This document shows positions 54,733-63,894 of a stretch of 64,000 bases of DNA, piece after piece. The notes beneath the pieces are model-generated. The model was not told the origin of the DNA, did no database searches, and worked only from the letters and a program-made list of their open reading frames with translations. Position 1 is the first letter of the stretch. Every line of letters begins with the position of its first letter. Both the position numbers and the translations under genes were made by a program. The DNA is from Lewinellaceae bacterium (GTDB taxonomy: Bacteria > Bacteroidota > Bacteroidia > Chitinophagales > Saprospiraceae): assembly GCA_016711435.1 (NCBI GenBank), contig JADJSY010000024.1, positions 70,838-134,837 of the forward strand, given 5' to 3'.

Positions 54733-56366
54733 TTATTTCCGGACACGTTTCAAAGACAACAAATTGATCGCATTCCGCGAAAGCCCTTGTACCTGACTGC
54801 CCGCAAATTGCGCCGTTTCATCATAAAACAGGAAAACAACCGGGGCTTCTTCCACCAATATCCGGTCCATAGCCTGGTACAATTCATAACGCCGCTCCGT
54901 ATCCGTTGTCTGAAGTGATGCTTCGTATAAACGGTCAAATTCGGCGTTGCTGAAACGGGTATAATTCGGTGGGGCTGTGTTTTTGAGTAAAAACACGTCA
55001 AAAAACTTTCGGCATCCGGGTAATCTGCAATCCAGGAGGCCCTGAAAAACGGCGCCTGTCCGTTGCGCATACGCTCCCGCAACAGCGCCGTTTCGGTCAT
55101 TTCAACCTGGATATTAAAGCCCAGGTCTTCCCATTGCCGGGTCAAAAAAGTACACAGATCGAGGTAATCCGCATTGCAAAGCAGGGTAATGGCAGGCATC
55201 CCCCGGCCTTGCGGAAAACCCGCTTCCGCCAGCAGTTGTGCTGCCCGGGCAGGGTCATACCGGAAGCCAGGCACACGCGCGTCGTCGAAAGAGGGTAGGC
55301 CGGAAGGCGCAAAGCCGGAATTAGCAGGTTTGCCGACGTTATTGCGCAAAACACGCAGCATTTGTGCGCGGTTAATGCCATAATTGAGCGCCTGCCTTAT
55401 TTTTTTCTGCTGTAGCAGCGACGCACTGCTATCCATACGAATGCCGAGGTACTCTGAATTGAGATAGGAATTTTTCAGAAATATAAATTGCCCGGCAAGG
55501 CTGGGCTGGAGTTCGCCGTCCGCCGTGAGCAATTCATTGATATACGAACTTTCAAGCCCGAAAAAGTAGTCGAGATTTCCTTTTTTGAATTCCAAAAATG
55601 CGGTTTTTCGATCGGTAATAAAACTCGTTTTTACGGCATCCAGGTAGGGTAGGCGGTTACCATCCCGGTCTTTTTCAAAATAATTTTCATTTCTGACAAC
55701 TACCAGCGCCTGGTTTTCAGCCCAGATTTTCATTTTAAACGGCCCCGTTCCTACCGGATGACGTCGGAAGTCGCGGCCGTAATAAGTACAGGCTTCATGC
55801 GGCACAATGCCGGCATATTGCATGGTCAGGATTTGCAGCATGGGTTGAAAAGGGCTTTTTAACCGCAACTGAAACACAGAATCGTTGACGGCCACAAAAG
55901 CCGAATCGACAGCAATTCTGTCTTTAAATATCCAGGAACCCGGTTTGGGCCAGGATGTGTCCAGCAGTCGCTGGAAACTGTATACTACATCGGATGCCAC
56001 CATCCGGCGGCCTTTTCCGTCGGGGAAAGCAGCGTCGTCGTGAAAAAAAACATCCTGCCGCAGCAAAAATCGATAAGTCAGTCCATCCGGCGAAATATGC
56101 CACTCCCGAGCGATACATGGCTGCACCCGCAGGCTGTCGTCGAGTTGTACCAGGCTGTTGAACAAACAATCCACCACCCAAATATTATTCTGAGTGCGGG
56201 CAAATGCCGGGTCGAGGGAGGTGACGGGATTATGTTGGTTGTATCGAAAAGACTTGCGCGTTTCCACAATTTTTTCAGCACGGCGACATTGTATCTGAGA
56301 CAGTGTCGCCGCCAAAAGCAGCAAAAGACCATATTTAAAAAGATGCTTAGAAAACTGACTTGGCAT
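54733..56366 (-). CDS. peptide-type ABC transporter substrate-binding lipoprotein, one frameshift
   Basis: Joined, about 544 residues of the solute-binding protein family 5 (DppA/OppA). It has a lipoprotein signal (KYGLLLLLAATLSQIQC), the family entry VTSLDPAFARTQNN and YRFLLRQDVFFHDDAAF, then GTGPFKMKIW, ALNYGINRAQML and ASWIADYPDAESFL. The C-terminus is PNYTRFSNAEFDRLYEAS to LSLKRVRK in a second frame. The T run 54980-54984 has five bases where six are needed. No permease or ATPase of the usual operon is near, so a distant partner is implied. Confidence 0.88.
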
Positions 56367-56388
56367 TCTATCTTTGGCTTAACAAAAG

Positions 56389-56426
56389 TATCAACACGGA
56401 TAACCAATAACTAATAACCGATAACT
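56389..56426. repeat. GATAACC heptad array
   Basis: Units GGATAAC, CAATAAC, TAATAAC and CGATAAC lie between divergent genes. The reverse complement matches 43137-43176 almost base for base. Confidence 0.75.
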
Positions 56427-56444
56427 TCTTAACAGCAAACAAAC

Positions 56445-57213
56445 ATGGAAAAACGCACATTTCTGAAAACCCGGTATTATACTGGGTGTGACAGCAGCCG
56501 TCGCTCCTTTTTTTGAAGCCTGTAAAAAGGCAATAAAAGAAACGCCCACCACTGCGGCGCCCGTCATCCCGCCACCCAAAATGCGACGCAGCAAACCATT
56601 TGACCTCCCTGTCTTGGGTTATGAAACCAGTGCACTGGAACCCCACATCGACAAATTAACGATGGAAATCCACCATGGCAAACACCATGCTGCCTACGTT
56701 AGCAACCTGAACGACGGAGTGAAAGGTACCGCTTACGCCGATTACGAACTGGAAGATATTATTGCACGAATTTCCACTTCCGACGCGGATAAAAAAATCC
56801 GAAATAATGCAGGCGGGCACTGGAACCACAGTTTTTTCTGGCAAATCATGTCGCCCAAAGGCGGCGGTATGCCACAGGGTGCGCTCGCAACTGCAATCAA
56901 TGGCACGTTCGGGTCTTACGATAAATTTAAAGAGGAATTTTCAAATGCCGCAAAAGGGGTGTTCGGCTCCGGTTGGGCCTGGTTGTGCGTTGGGGCCGAT
57001 AAAAAACTGTTTATCAGCAGCACACCCAATCAGGATAATCCATTGATGATGCAAGTAGTCAAACAGAACGGAACACCCATATTGGGTCTCGACGTGTGGG
57101 AACATGCCTACTATTTGAAAAATCAGAACCGCCGCCCGGAATACATCAACTCATTCTACAATGTAGTGAATTGGTCGGAAGTCGGCATGCGGTATCAAAA
57201 AGCCCTCGGTTGA
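56445..57213 (+). CDS. Fe/Mn superoxide dismutase with export signal, one frameshift
   Basis: The enzyme converts superoxide to peroxide and oxygen. Joined, the protein has about 256 residues. An N-terminal signal (MEKRTFLK, then GIILGVTAAVAPFFEAC) with a lipobox-like Cys precedes a Pro/Ala linker. The SOD fold follows: MEIHHGKHHAAYVSNLN with two metal His, AGGHWNHSFFW, and LGLDVWEHAYYLKNQNRRPEYI with the Asp and His ligands. An extra A or a lost pair near 56466-56472 breaks the frame between the first eight codons and the rest. It should act outside the cytoplasm. Which metal it uses cannot be told. Confidence 0.88.
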
Positions 57214-57216
57214 TTT

Positions 57217-57294
57217 AAAGTCAAAAGGCAAAGAGCAAAAGACAATTTTGACCAGGTGGCCATTTTTGCCTTTTGCTCTTTGCCTTTTGACTTT
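57217..57294. repeat. CAAAAGG heptad hairpin filling a convergent gap
   Basis: AAAGTCAAAAGGC, AAAGAGC and AAAAGACAA at 57217-57245 pair with 57266-57294, 28 of 29 positions, around a 20-nt loop. It spans the gap between the SOD stop (57213) and the CBS-protein stop (57299). Confidence 0.88.
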
Positions 57295-57298
57295 TAAC

Positions 57299-57730
57299 CT
57301 ACACCATGTTTTCCGGAACGAACTTGTCCAGATTTTCAGGATACTCTTTACGAAATGCATATTTCAGCAGGTCATAAGTCGTAACGATTCCTTTTAATAC
57401 ATGCTCGTCATCCACAATTGGAATAGCATGGAACAAATGCATCATCAATACTTCCGCTGCTGCACCCAGGTGGCTGTCCGGTTCCAGTGTAGCCAGTTTC
57501 TTCGTCATTACATCGGATATTTTGATGTCGGCGCATTCTTCAGCCGATTTTCCTAATTTGAAAATATCCCAGGACGTCACCATTCCGACTAATTTATTGG
57601 CCGTATCCACGATAGGAATGTGGTGGATACGTTTTTCTAGCAGTACTTCCCTTGCATCTCCCAGGGTGTTTTCAGGAGTAAGGGTAACGACTTCAGTCGT
57701 CATAAACGTTTGTAATCGTTCGTTCATCAT
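57299..57730 (-). CDS. two-CBS-domain protein
   Basis: The 143-residue protein is a bare CBS pair: MTTEVVTLTPENTLGDAREVLLEK with RIHHIPIVDTANKLVGMVTSWD in the first domain, and ATLEPDSHLGAAAEVL with FHAIPIVDDEHVLKGIVTTYDLL in the second. CBS pairs bind adenine nucleotides and regulate other proteins. As there is no enzyme attached here, the partner must be another protein. It is alone on its strand, converging on the SOD gene. Confidence 0.88.
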   Translation of the reverse strand: MMNERLQTFMTTEVVTLTPENTLGDAREVLLEKRIHHIPIVDTANKLVGMVTSWDIFKLGKSAEECADIKISDVMTKKLATLEPDSHLGAAAEVLMMHLFHAIPIVDDEHVLKGIVTTYDLLKYAFRKEYPENLDKFVPENMV

Positions 57731-57902
57731 AGGCTGACTGTATTTATCTTTTTGTTCTTAAAACAATTTTTGTCCGAGCCGAAAGTAAGACTCTTCGCGG
57801 CTGTGCACAAAAGGAAGCGGAATTTTCCTTGAAAATTAACACTTGCAGGTGCTGCCGGGCTTCGTGTAAGCACAAATGGGCGGTGTTCCGGTTACTTTTA
57901 TC

Positions 57903-58535
57903 TCAATGTTTACCTGGAGTCGGCTCTTTTTTAAACACCCGCTCACCTGCTTTCACCTCCATATCGAGATGGTTTTCCCTTGGTGGAATAGGGCAACTGT
58001 ATCCGTCGCTATAAGCACAATAAGGGTTGTAATTTTTATTAAAATCCAGTATCAACATGCCTTTTTTGATATCATTTATCCTGAAATCAAGATAACGGCC
58101 ACCTCCATAAGTCTCCACGCCATTCGTATGGTCTTTGAATGGCAGAAACAGATAGTCATGGTAGGAAGAGTCATTTGCCATCAAAGTCAGATTTTGATAA
58201 AGGGTTAATGTATACAAACGACCATCTGCGTCAAATTGAAGTGTCGCATAAATCCGATACAGCCTGCGGTCGCCGCTATAAGTAAGCATGTCGAAAGATG
58301 GCGCTTTCGGTATGATCTTCACCCTGGCTGGAATCCGCCATTTCGGATCAGGTGGATAAAAGTCGAGCAATCCGGTATCCCGGGCTGTAAGTGGCGACCG
58401 GGGTTCACTGATAAATTCCTTTTTGTAATGCTGGCGGTGTGCGTTTATTTCAGCCATGTAGGCAACATCGCCGGCTTCTTGTGAGAAAGAGACGTAACAA
58501 AGCGTACAAAACAAGATAGTTGATATGAGTCGCAT
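57903..58535 (-). CDS. exported DUF1684 protein
   Basis: From ATG 58535 the 210-residue protein has a signal peptide (LISTILFCTLCYVSFSQ) and a DUF1684 domain: INAHRQHYKKEF, LDFYPPDPKWRIPARV, LTLYQNLTLM, and the strongly conserved ETYGGGRYLDF, LDFNKNYNPYCAYSDGYSCPIPPREN. The family is widespread in bacteria and of unknown function. It is codirectional with the DUF5686 gene that ends 70 bp upstream. Confidence 0.85.
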   Translation of the reverse strand: MRLISTILFCTLCYVSFSQEAGDVAYMAEINAHRQHYKKEFISEPRSPLTARDTGLLDFYPPDPKWRIPARVKIIPKAPSFDMLTYSGDRRLYRIYATLQFDADGRLYTLTLYQNLTLMANDSSYHDYLFLPFKDHTNGVETYGGGRYLDFRINDIKKGMLILDFNKNYNPYCAYSDGYSCPIPPRENHLDMEVKAGERVFKKEPTPGKH

Positions 58536-58605
58536 AAAATAAAATTGAGGCGGAAATAAAGTGCTCTGCCGTTGCCTTGGGTGCATTAAAACAGGGATTG
58601 TTGCA

Positions 58606-61160
58606 TCAAAATTCCATCTGGAATTTTGCTCTTAATGCAAGGGGTGTCGTATTTGGCAGGTTCAGGTAATTCAGCCTGCGAACAACATCTATTCGCAACA
58701 CCCTGAAAATATTGGAGATGCCGACACTGGCTTCTATGTAAGGTCTTGCTTCCAGGGTATTGGTAATGGTTTCTCCTGCATCGTTTACAGGAAACTGGAT
58801 CAGGCCGTTGTCCGCATTGGGGCGATTGCGTTCGTCCAGGCCGCCCCAAAGGGCTTTGAATGTTACCACTTCCCGGAGTTTTAATCTCCGGAGCAGCGGG
58901 ATACGATTGAAGAAGAAGCCTGCAAAATTGTGGCTGATGTTCACAGAGGCAAACTTGTCGCTGACAAATTCAAAATTATTCATCAGGTTGTAGTCATTGC
59001 TGCTGTAAGAAAAAGTCTGATTGGCAGGGTGCAACACCAGCAAGGTGTATGGCATCTGACCAAAAACGCGCCCCGCCTCAATAGTTGCGTCGGCCCAGCC
59101 GAATGGGCTAAGATAGATACCCTTGCTTACTTTGGCCCTTAGCACATGGTAACTGTATTCGCCTCCCATGACTCCTTTCAGGCCGGCGGTGTACCAAAGT
59201 TGAAAAGTAGGGTATTTGTTAAATGCATATAACCGGGCGTCGGGCGCCTGGTAAAACTTTTCGTTGGGGGCATAGCGCAGCATCAAACCTAATTCATTGG
59301 TTATGATGGTATTGCGTTGCGCGACGCCATCAGGCGTTAGATAATTGAAACGCAAAGTACCGGCAGGTTCCTGTGTCGCTATTTTATACGAAGCGGCATA
59401 CGAAAAACCATTTTTCCACTCTTCCAGACATTCGATACCCAAAGTCTGGGCGTACAACATCTTGTCATTAGCGCCTCTGCGGAAAGACAGCAACAAACCG
59501 TTTTGCAAATCCTGCCCGGGTATTTGCATATCGTTGAGGTACCAGACGCGGAGTTGGTGCAGGGGTATTTCATCACCTGATCCGGCCCGAAAAGAGTAAG
59601 CAATCCTGCAAAGCCTTTCAAGCGGGTATCCGTAAATCCATAAGCGCCGTAACCTTCCAGCAACAGGCGTTTGTTAAATTTTAGGTTGGTGCGCCCGCCC
59701 AGACGCAGCCGATAACCTTCAATGGGATTAAAACTGGAAAAAGTATTGATCGGCCCGATATCGAATTTCCCCTGCGTATGGTAACCGTCGACCACTACCC
59801 GCATAATATTCATAAACCTTCGAAAGTTCATGTTCCGGTTGAGGCTGTCCACCATTTTATACACGCCCGCTTCATGCCTGTCAAGACTATCGTGGCGGTG
59901 CGCAATCCAGAATGTTTCATTGCGCTCGACGGCGCCGGAGTCGCGCTGTACATGGCCGCCTACATTTAACAGTGTTTCCGACACGGGCTGATTAATGCGA
60001 TACCGGGCATAGGAACTCGTTTTTTGCGCCAGGATTGTTTTGGAATTTTCCGTCTTCATCACGCCGAATTCCATAGTCACCACATCAGAAGTAGGCAACA
60101 AAGCCCTGCCCTCGATAATGTCCATCCAGGCAAATTCCTGTTCTATCTGTAAACCATTGACCCAGTTCAGGTTAATCTGAGCAGGGATTTCAACCTGAAT
60201 TTTCTTTAAGGCATAGGAAGAATCGAATGCAATCCACATATCGCCGTTGAAGGCAAGGTCTGTTTTCTGTCGTGGAGTAAAGTAAAGGTGCACGCAACGC
60301 GTATCTCCCAGCATGGCAGTATCGCGCAGGTAGAATTGATAAATACCCGGAGAAAAGTCGGCCAGAGGACTGACAAATTCCACTGTTACGAGGTTGACGG
60401 TATTATCATAAAAATCAATTTTGCGATACAAATTTTCCACCATGTTGGAAATACCGTCGTCGTCCAGATACCCCGGAAGCCTGGTGCTTTTTTCCCCGCG
60501 GACATATTCGCGTTCCGTACGGGGAGATTTGCGGTAATACACATCGGAAATAGTCTCCCTGAGGTAAAATGGCAGGTTTACCTTGCCGGTGACCTGGTTG
60601 GTATCGACGTTTTCAAAGATGAATTGCGTTTTGCGGAAAAAGAAGTTTCGGCGGAGTTTGTTGTCGATATTATTGATCGCGAACTCGATTTTGTCATATC
60701 GTTCGAGGCTGTAATAATCTAAATTTTCTTTGCGATTCCGCTCTTTATGGGCAATCACTTCCCGCATGAAGTCCACCGCCGGATTATTCTTATTTCGGTA
60801 TTTTTTGGATCGGCTTACTACTTCCACCTCATTCAGGGAGGTGCTGCTTTCAACGAGACGTACCTGGAGTTCATTGGTTTCGCCCGATTTAATCAGTACG
60901 GTCAAGGGGTCATAACCAATACAGGTGATGACGATGAAATTCCCTTTTTCTTTACTTTTCAGGCTGAATTTCCCAAAAGCATCTGTTCGTGTACCGATAT
61001 TGAGACTGTCATAACGAATCGTTGCGGCGGCAATAGCCTCGCCGGACTTACTGTCTGTCACTTTACCGTGTACAATGGTCAGATTCTGGGCTGATAAACC
61101 AAGACCTGTCAACCAACACGTTATCAGCACTAAAAAACTTGTTTTGGGAAAACTACGCAT
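58606..61160 (-). CDS. DUF5686 / carboxypeptidase-like regulatory domain outer-membrane protein, one frameshift
   Basis: Joined, about 851 residues. A signal peptide (FLVLITCWLTGLGLSAQ) precedes a carboxypeptidase-like domain (VHGKVTDSKSGEAIAAATI, FGKFSLKSKEKG). A long central DUF5686 part (FMREVIAHKERNRKENLDYY, FYLRETISDVYYRKSP) follows, and then a barrel-like C-terminus ending ALRAKFQMEF. The family is common in Bacteroidota outer membranes and its job is unknown. The frame breaks around 59598: the coding strand reads TTGCTTACTC where GLLYSFRAGSG needs one more T. Confidence 0.87.
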
Positions 61161-61260
61161 CTAAAAAGTTATTACCGTACAAAAAAAAGACAAAGATAGT
61201 ACGAGACGATGCCTGTTCCCTTTTGTTCGTTTTCGTTATCACGATAAATTTTAGTTAATT

Positions 61261-63666
61261 TTAGCGGTATAACAATACATCGCCTTTTAAGACAACAACC
61301 TTTCCCGGATTGAGTTCCACACGGGCCACGAATACATATACGCCGGGCAGCGCTTCTTTTCCTCTGAAAGTGCCGTCCCAGCCATCCTCCGGCTCGTTGG
61401 TCATGAAATCATGGCGTTGAAACAACTGTTCTCCCCAGCGGTCGTAGATGGAAAGTTCCAGTATTGGAAGCGGCTCTCTGCTGAAAAATGTAAAATGCGC
61501 ATTGCCAGTAACAGATGCCGGTGAGAATACATTCGGCGCAAAAACATTCGGCTCGATCAGCAGGAAAAAACTATCCACTGCCGGACAACCCTCCGAATCG
61601 TACACCGTCACACTCACCCACATGTTTTCCTGCGGATAAAATGAGTTGACAAGACAATCAGGGCATTCATTATTGTCGGCAGGCTCCCACGATGCGCCAA
61701 TAACCGGAAGACTGGATTGCGCTTCCAATTCCACCCGCACCCCGGGCTTCAGGGGATCGGGAAGCAGCAAGGGAACCAGTTCCACCGAAAAACTGTCGGG
61801 CTGGCCGATGGTTAGCGAAAGCGGCCTGTTGTAACAACCTGTTGAATCCCGCACCAATAAACCGTAATCTCCGGCTGTGATCGTAGAAAATTGATGGCTT
61901 GTACTAAAATTTATACCATTGTCGATAGAATACTGGTAGGGCGGAAATCCGCCGTAAGGACTTCCAAAGTCTATCTGTCCGTTGGAAAAACCAAAACAGG
62001 ATGGCTCTTCGGAGGTAAATGGAAATGCCGGAGAATTAAACACCGCCACTAATGAATCGGATGCGTAATCAGCCTTGCGGCAAACGCCCAGATACCCGAT
62101 TGCCGTATAACGGCCTGGTACATAAGCAATTAAAAAGGTATCAGGCCCAAACTGAATAATCGAATCTTCAAATACCCATTGTACGCCGTCAAACAACCCT
62201 TCGGCTACGAGGGTATCGGGACAAACGCCGTCGCCGATCAGGGAAAGGTCTATTTTGGGGACAATACTTTTGCTGAAACCGGAGTAAAACGCGGCAAAAC
62301 TGGCGGGTTCATTCCGACCGAACAAAGCCACCTGGACAGCGCCCTCCGCCACTACACTGAGGGTCGATATAGTGCTCGACTGCGTAAACAGGTTTAATTT
62401 GCGATATGTCACAAAGTCGGGGTTTCCAGGCACCTGCGCCGGTGGCGGCAATGCAAACACTACTCCGTCGATCCGAACCGTTACGCTGGAATCGCGCATT
62501 GCCGTTATCATCAAACCTCCTTCAAAACGCATGGATCCGATGAGGTTGGGTTGGAAAATATTATCCACGGTATTGGGAACGCTGCAACTGATGGGCGGCA
62601 CAAAAACCAATCCGGCAGTTCGGGCTGCATCCATGCCCGAGGAAGTACCGCCGATCATCTGGTACATAAATACCGGCTCGGAAGTGCTGATGTACATATT
62701 GCCATTGATGGAAAAATCATTCGTCGGCACTTCAAAAAAATCTCCCGGCCCGAGCGTCGCGCTGGGATTGGCATTTCCATTGATAAAAACCCGGGTGCCC
62801 GCCACATGCGCGACGACAATGGGGTGTTCTAATACTTGTGAACCATTGCCCCGGCATAAAATGTACTCTTCCCCTACCAGCTCGAACGGAACAATCTGAT
62901 CGATCCCGATATCATGCGCCATAGCCATCAGCGGCGCGCCAACCCAGGATCCGCAGTTGACCGCTACAGGCTTGCTGGATTCCAGCAATGCACCCATCAG
63001 CCCGTTGGGAGGCTGGGAAACGACGTTATCGGTAATGTAATTGGAAAAAACGACGGATTGACCGCGTTGCAGTATGACAGTTTGGGGGCCGGTAGAAGGA
63101 ACATCAATACCACCAATCCTGAAATCTGTTTGAGCGGCAAAATCCGACAACGTGACGACTGTAGAATCTTCCGTGGCCAGCACGCCGACAAAATTGGAGC
63201 GTCGATCCTGGTCGTCTGCTTCCTGTATCAAATGCCCGATACGGAACACCTTTCCCAACGCCGCGCGGCCTTTGCAGGTCAGGTCGCCCGCATGATTCAG
63301 CGAATTGGAATGAACCCGGAAATAGGCATAAAATTTTTTAGGCCCCGAAATAACCAATCCTTTGGAAGACAATGGTTTATGCAATTGGCTTTCTACTGCA
63401 AGTACTGAAGTGTTGGCCGAAGTACCCAAGCTGTAACGAAAGGGCTGACTGTTGCTGATGATCACCGAGACGATCAGGTTGTCAGCGCCATCGCGTACTT
63501 CTACCGGGAAAGGATCGGTTTCAGGCGTGGATAAATAGAGAAATTGCGGCCCTACCTCATTGCGCGCATGCATGGGAGGAAGCCAGTGAATAGTATCTAA
63601 TTGCCCAAACAGCGCAGCTGAATGAAGCAAGAAGATTATTTGAAACAAGAGTCGCGTTACATTCAT
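61261..63666 (-). CDS. large T9SS protein: IgGFc-binding N-domain, SprB repeat, type B sorting domain
   Basis: The 801-residue protein has a signal peptide (LLFQIIFLLHSAALFGQ). Residues 40-470 match the IgGFc-binding domain pattern of Bacteroidota surface proteins (LYLSTPETDPFPVEVRDG, KGLVISGPKKFYAYFRVHS, VAVNCGSWVGAPLM). An SprB-type repeat near residue 560 follows (CFGFSNGQIDFGSPYGGFPP, GDYGLLVRDSTGCYN). The last 90 residues (FAPNVFSPASVTGN, ELSIYDRWGEQLFQ, GWDGTFRGKEALPGVYVFVA) are a type B, gliding-motility-associated sorting domain. It is likely a surface adhesin. PorP/SprF-type proteins such as the one at 38094 serve such clients. Confidence 0.88.
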   Translation of the reverse strand: MNVTRLLFQIIFLLHSAALFGQLDTIHWLPPMHARNEVGPQFLYLSTPETDPFPVEVRDGADNLIVSVIISNSQPFRYSLGTSANTSVLAVESQLHKPLSSKGLVISGPKKFYAYFRVHSNSLNHAGDLTCKGRAALGKVFRIGHLIQEADDQDRRSNFVGVLATEDSTVVTLSDFAAQTDFRIGGIDVPSTGPQTVILQRGQSVVFSNYITDNVVSQPPNGLMGALLESSKPVAVNCGSWVGAPLMAMAHDIGIDQIVPFELVGEEYILCRGNGSQVLEHPIVVAHVAGTRVFINGNANPSATLGPGDFFEVPTNDFSINGNMYISTSEPVFMYQMIGGTSSGMDAARTAGLVFVPPISCSVPNTVDNIFQPNLIGSMRFEGGLMITAMRDSSVTVRIDGVVFALPPPAQVPGNPDFVTYRKLNLFTQSSTISTLSVVAEGAVQVALFGRNEPASFAAFYSGFSKSIVPKIDLSLIGDGVCPDTLVAEGLFDGVQWVFEDSIIQFGPDTFLIAYVPGRYTAIGYLGVCRKADYASDSLVAVFNSPAFPFTSEEPSCFGFSNGQIDFGSPYGGFPPYQYSIDNGINFSTSHQFSTITAGDYGLLVRDSTGCYNRPLSLTIGQPDSFSVELVPLLLPDPLKPGVRVELEAQSSLPVIGASWEPADNNECPDCLVNSFYPQENMWVSVTVYDSEGCPAVDSFFLLIEPNVFAPNVFSPASVTGNAHFTFFSREPLPILELSIYDRWGEQLFQRHDFMTNEPEDGWDGTFRGKEALPGVYVFVARVELNPGKVVVLKGDVLLYR

Positions 63667-63766
63667 CAGCCTGGCTTTTTCCGGCTGAAATATAACGGGT
63701 TATGACCAATGCCTCCGGTTATTCTTTTCCTAAATGTGGTATTTGGCTTGAAATATCCTTTTTTAC

Positions 63767-63892
63767 GTGTGTAGTGTATGGTGTTTAGTGTTTGGGGCAC
63801 TCCGCTCTTGGCAATTGAGTGAAATCCGGCCAAAATACACTCAATTGCCAAAGGCGAAGCGCTCCAAACACCATACACCAAACACTACACAC
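63767..63892. repeat. GTGTTTn heptad hairpin with 55-nt arms
   Basis: GTGTGTAGTGTATGGTGTTT units and GGGGCACTCCGCTCTTGGC, then CAATTGAGTG, at 63767-63821 pair with 63838-63892, perfect at both ends and loose in the middle. It lies between two minus-strand genes. Confidence 0.85.
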
Positions 63893-63894
63893 CC

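Noticed and set aside
2831..63892. CRISPR array
   Set aside because: The repeats have a 7-nt period without spacers, and no cas gene is present.
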